The translations under genes were made by a program, and so were the position numbers. From Gammaproteobacteria bacterium (lineage in GTDB: Bacteria; Pseudomonadota; Gammaproteobacteria; SZUA-229), in the NCBI GenBank assembly GCA_016764035.1, contig JAESSQ010000119.1, positions 1 to 6,265 of the forward strand: 6,265 nt of DNA, given 5' to 3'. Below are positions 5,829 through 6,265 of the stretch, in pieces. The notes below the pieces were generated by a model. The model worked only from the letters and a program-made list of their open reading frames with translations. It did not search any database and was not told the DNA's origin. How positions within the stretch are numbered: the stretch's first letter is position 1; each line of letters opens with the position of its first letter.

Positions 5829-5883
5829 TGATTTTTCACACAAAGGGCACTAGGGTTTAAGATCAACATCAAGATCAAAAACG

Positions 5884-6080
5884 GGTACCTACAAGGGATA
5901 CACCCTACAGAGGCTTGGTTTGATTGTGTCATTTAATACTAGATTCACATCGTAACAGCTGAAACTCTGATGATGGGCGGGACCCATCTTACGGATTAAC
6001 AGTGTGTAATCTGCAATTGAAGACCAAGAACGGGGTTCCCGATCGGAGTCGAGGATAACGGCATGGTGAATTAATCTTTT
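5884..6080. other. Hairpin-rich intergenic segment of unknown nature
   Basis: Its base composition is richer in G+C than its surroundings. It contains a perfect 6-bp stem with 5-nt loop (GATGGG / CCCATC, 5972-5988), CGGG-GTT-CCCG at 6031-6041 overlapping the palindrome CCGATCGG (6039-6046), and GGG-ATACA-CCC at 5895-5905 next to a CCCTACAG word. On the minus strand a frame is open across 6080-5889 but has no upstream ATG and resembles no protein I know. It may be a dispersed extragenic palindromic repeat, the edge of an old insertion or an unknown structured RNA. I cannot decide. No tRNA, tmRNA, RNase P or SRP signature was seen. Confidence 0.35.
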
Positions 6081-6105
6081 TTAGTATTTAAGATGATGTT
6101 TCACT

Positions 6106-6265
6106 TTAATGCCTTCTTTTCCAAAAGACTGATTCTTGCCATCGCTTTTCTTGTCGATAATAAAGGTCTTTATGGGTGAGGTAATGTAACCATATCTGGT
6201 TGATTTGTTTTGTGTAATCCGTTTCGAATTGATGCCTGTTTTTTGTGTTAGGATGATTAACCACA
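6106..6265 (-). CDS. C-terminal end of an unrecognised protein (5' part beyond window)
   Basis: The minus strand is open from the window edge (first full codon at 6264) to TAA at 6108-6106, giving 52 codons. It begins VVNHPNTKNRHQFETDYTKQ and ends WQESVFWKRRH. The composition is rich in Q, W, Y, H, R and K, which looks protein-like, but I recognise no family. No start is visible, no terminator follows, and 483 bp separate it from promoter copy B. It could be the end of a real gene or a chance open frame. Confidence 0.4.
   Translation of the reverse strand, partial: VVNHPNTKNRHQFETDYTKQINQIWLHYLTHKDLYYRQEKRWQESVFWKRRH

Noticed and set aside
5655..5880. Possible CRISPR array
   Set aside because: The repeats are imperfect, of unequal length and without regular unique spacers, and there are no cas genes.
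5889..6080. Minus-strand frame open for about 63 codons, and an overlapping 22-codon ATG frame
   Set aside because: The long frame has no upstream ATG, and neither has a ribosome site or any resemblance to a known protein. The DNA looks like non-coding, hairpin-rich sequence.

Overview
The window is a type I restriction-modification (RM) locus with an embedded Fic-family AMPylator gene. Everything that can be called coding lies on the minus strand. The DNA is AT-rich, the spelled-out HsdR resembles the EcoKI (type IA) family, and the flanking intergenic DNA is full of degenerate GATCAA-rich and ACGAAGG/ACGGCG-type filler. I infer a gammaproteobacterium, but no species marker is present, so this is weak.

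Reading along the transcribed (minus) strand, from the right end of the window to the left: (1) 6265-6106 holds the C-terminal 52 codons of an unrecognised open frame that runs off the window. (2) 6105-5623 is about 480 bp without a credible gene, made of imperfect direct repeats, a short GC-rich tandem repeat and a cluster of small hairpins. (3) 5622-5536 is a strong sigma70-type promoter plus leader and the first codons of an hsdM-like gene (copy B). (4) 5559-5440 is a 39-codon stump of hsdM. (5) 5428-5183 is an 81-codon stump of an hsdR of a different subfamily from the intact one, still carrying the PD-(D/E)xK residues. (6) 5193-4204 is an intact class II Fic protein whose start codon lies inside the last codons of the hsdR stump. 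(7) 4154-4069 is a second copy (copy A) of the same promoter, leader and hsdM start, now ending in a 13-codon mini-ORF. (8) 4038-643 is a full-length EcoKI-like HsdR (1131 aa). (9) 584-1 is the N-terminal 194 codons of an intact-looking HsdM cut by the window edge. hsdS is presumably beyond the left edge.

How the parts fit together: the intact hsdR-hsdM pair (with an unseen hsdS) would make a standard type I restriction enzyme. The two stumps are fossils of a second type I module whose body was deleted. Its promoter region now exists twice as about 86-bp direct repeats 1,468 bp apart. One copy drives the stump-stump-fic unit and the other drives hsdR. Both promoter copies keep the same -35, -10 and a 15-bp dyad over the -10, so the Fic unit and the restriction subunit look set up for common control. 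The repeats also make the fic cassette a candidate for loss by direct-repeat recombination. None of the individual families is new. The unusual part is the architecture: a duplicated promoter and truncated hsd genes acting as leaders for fic and hsdR.
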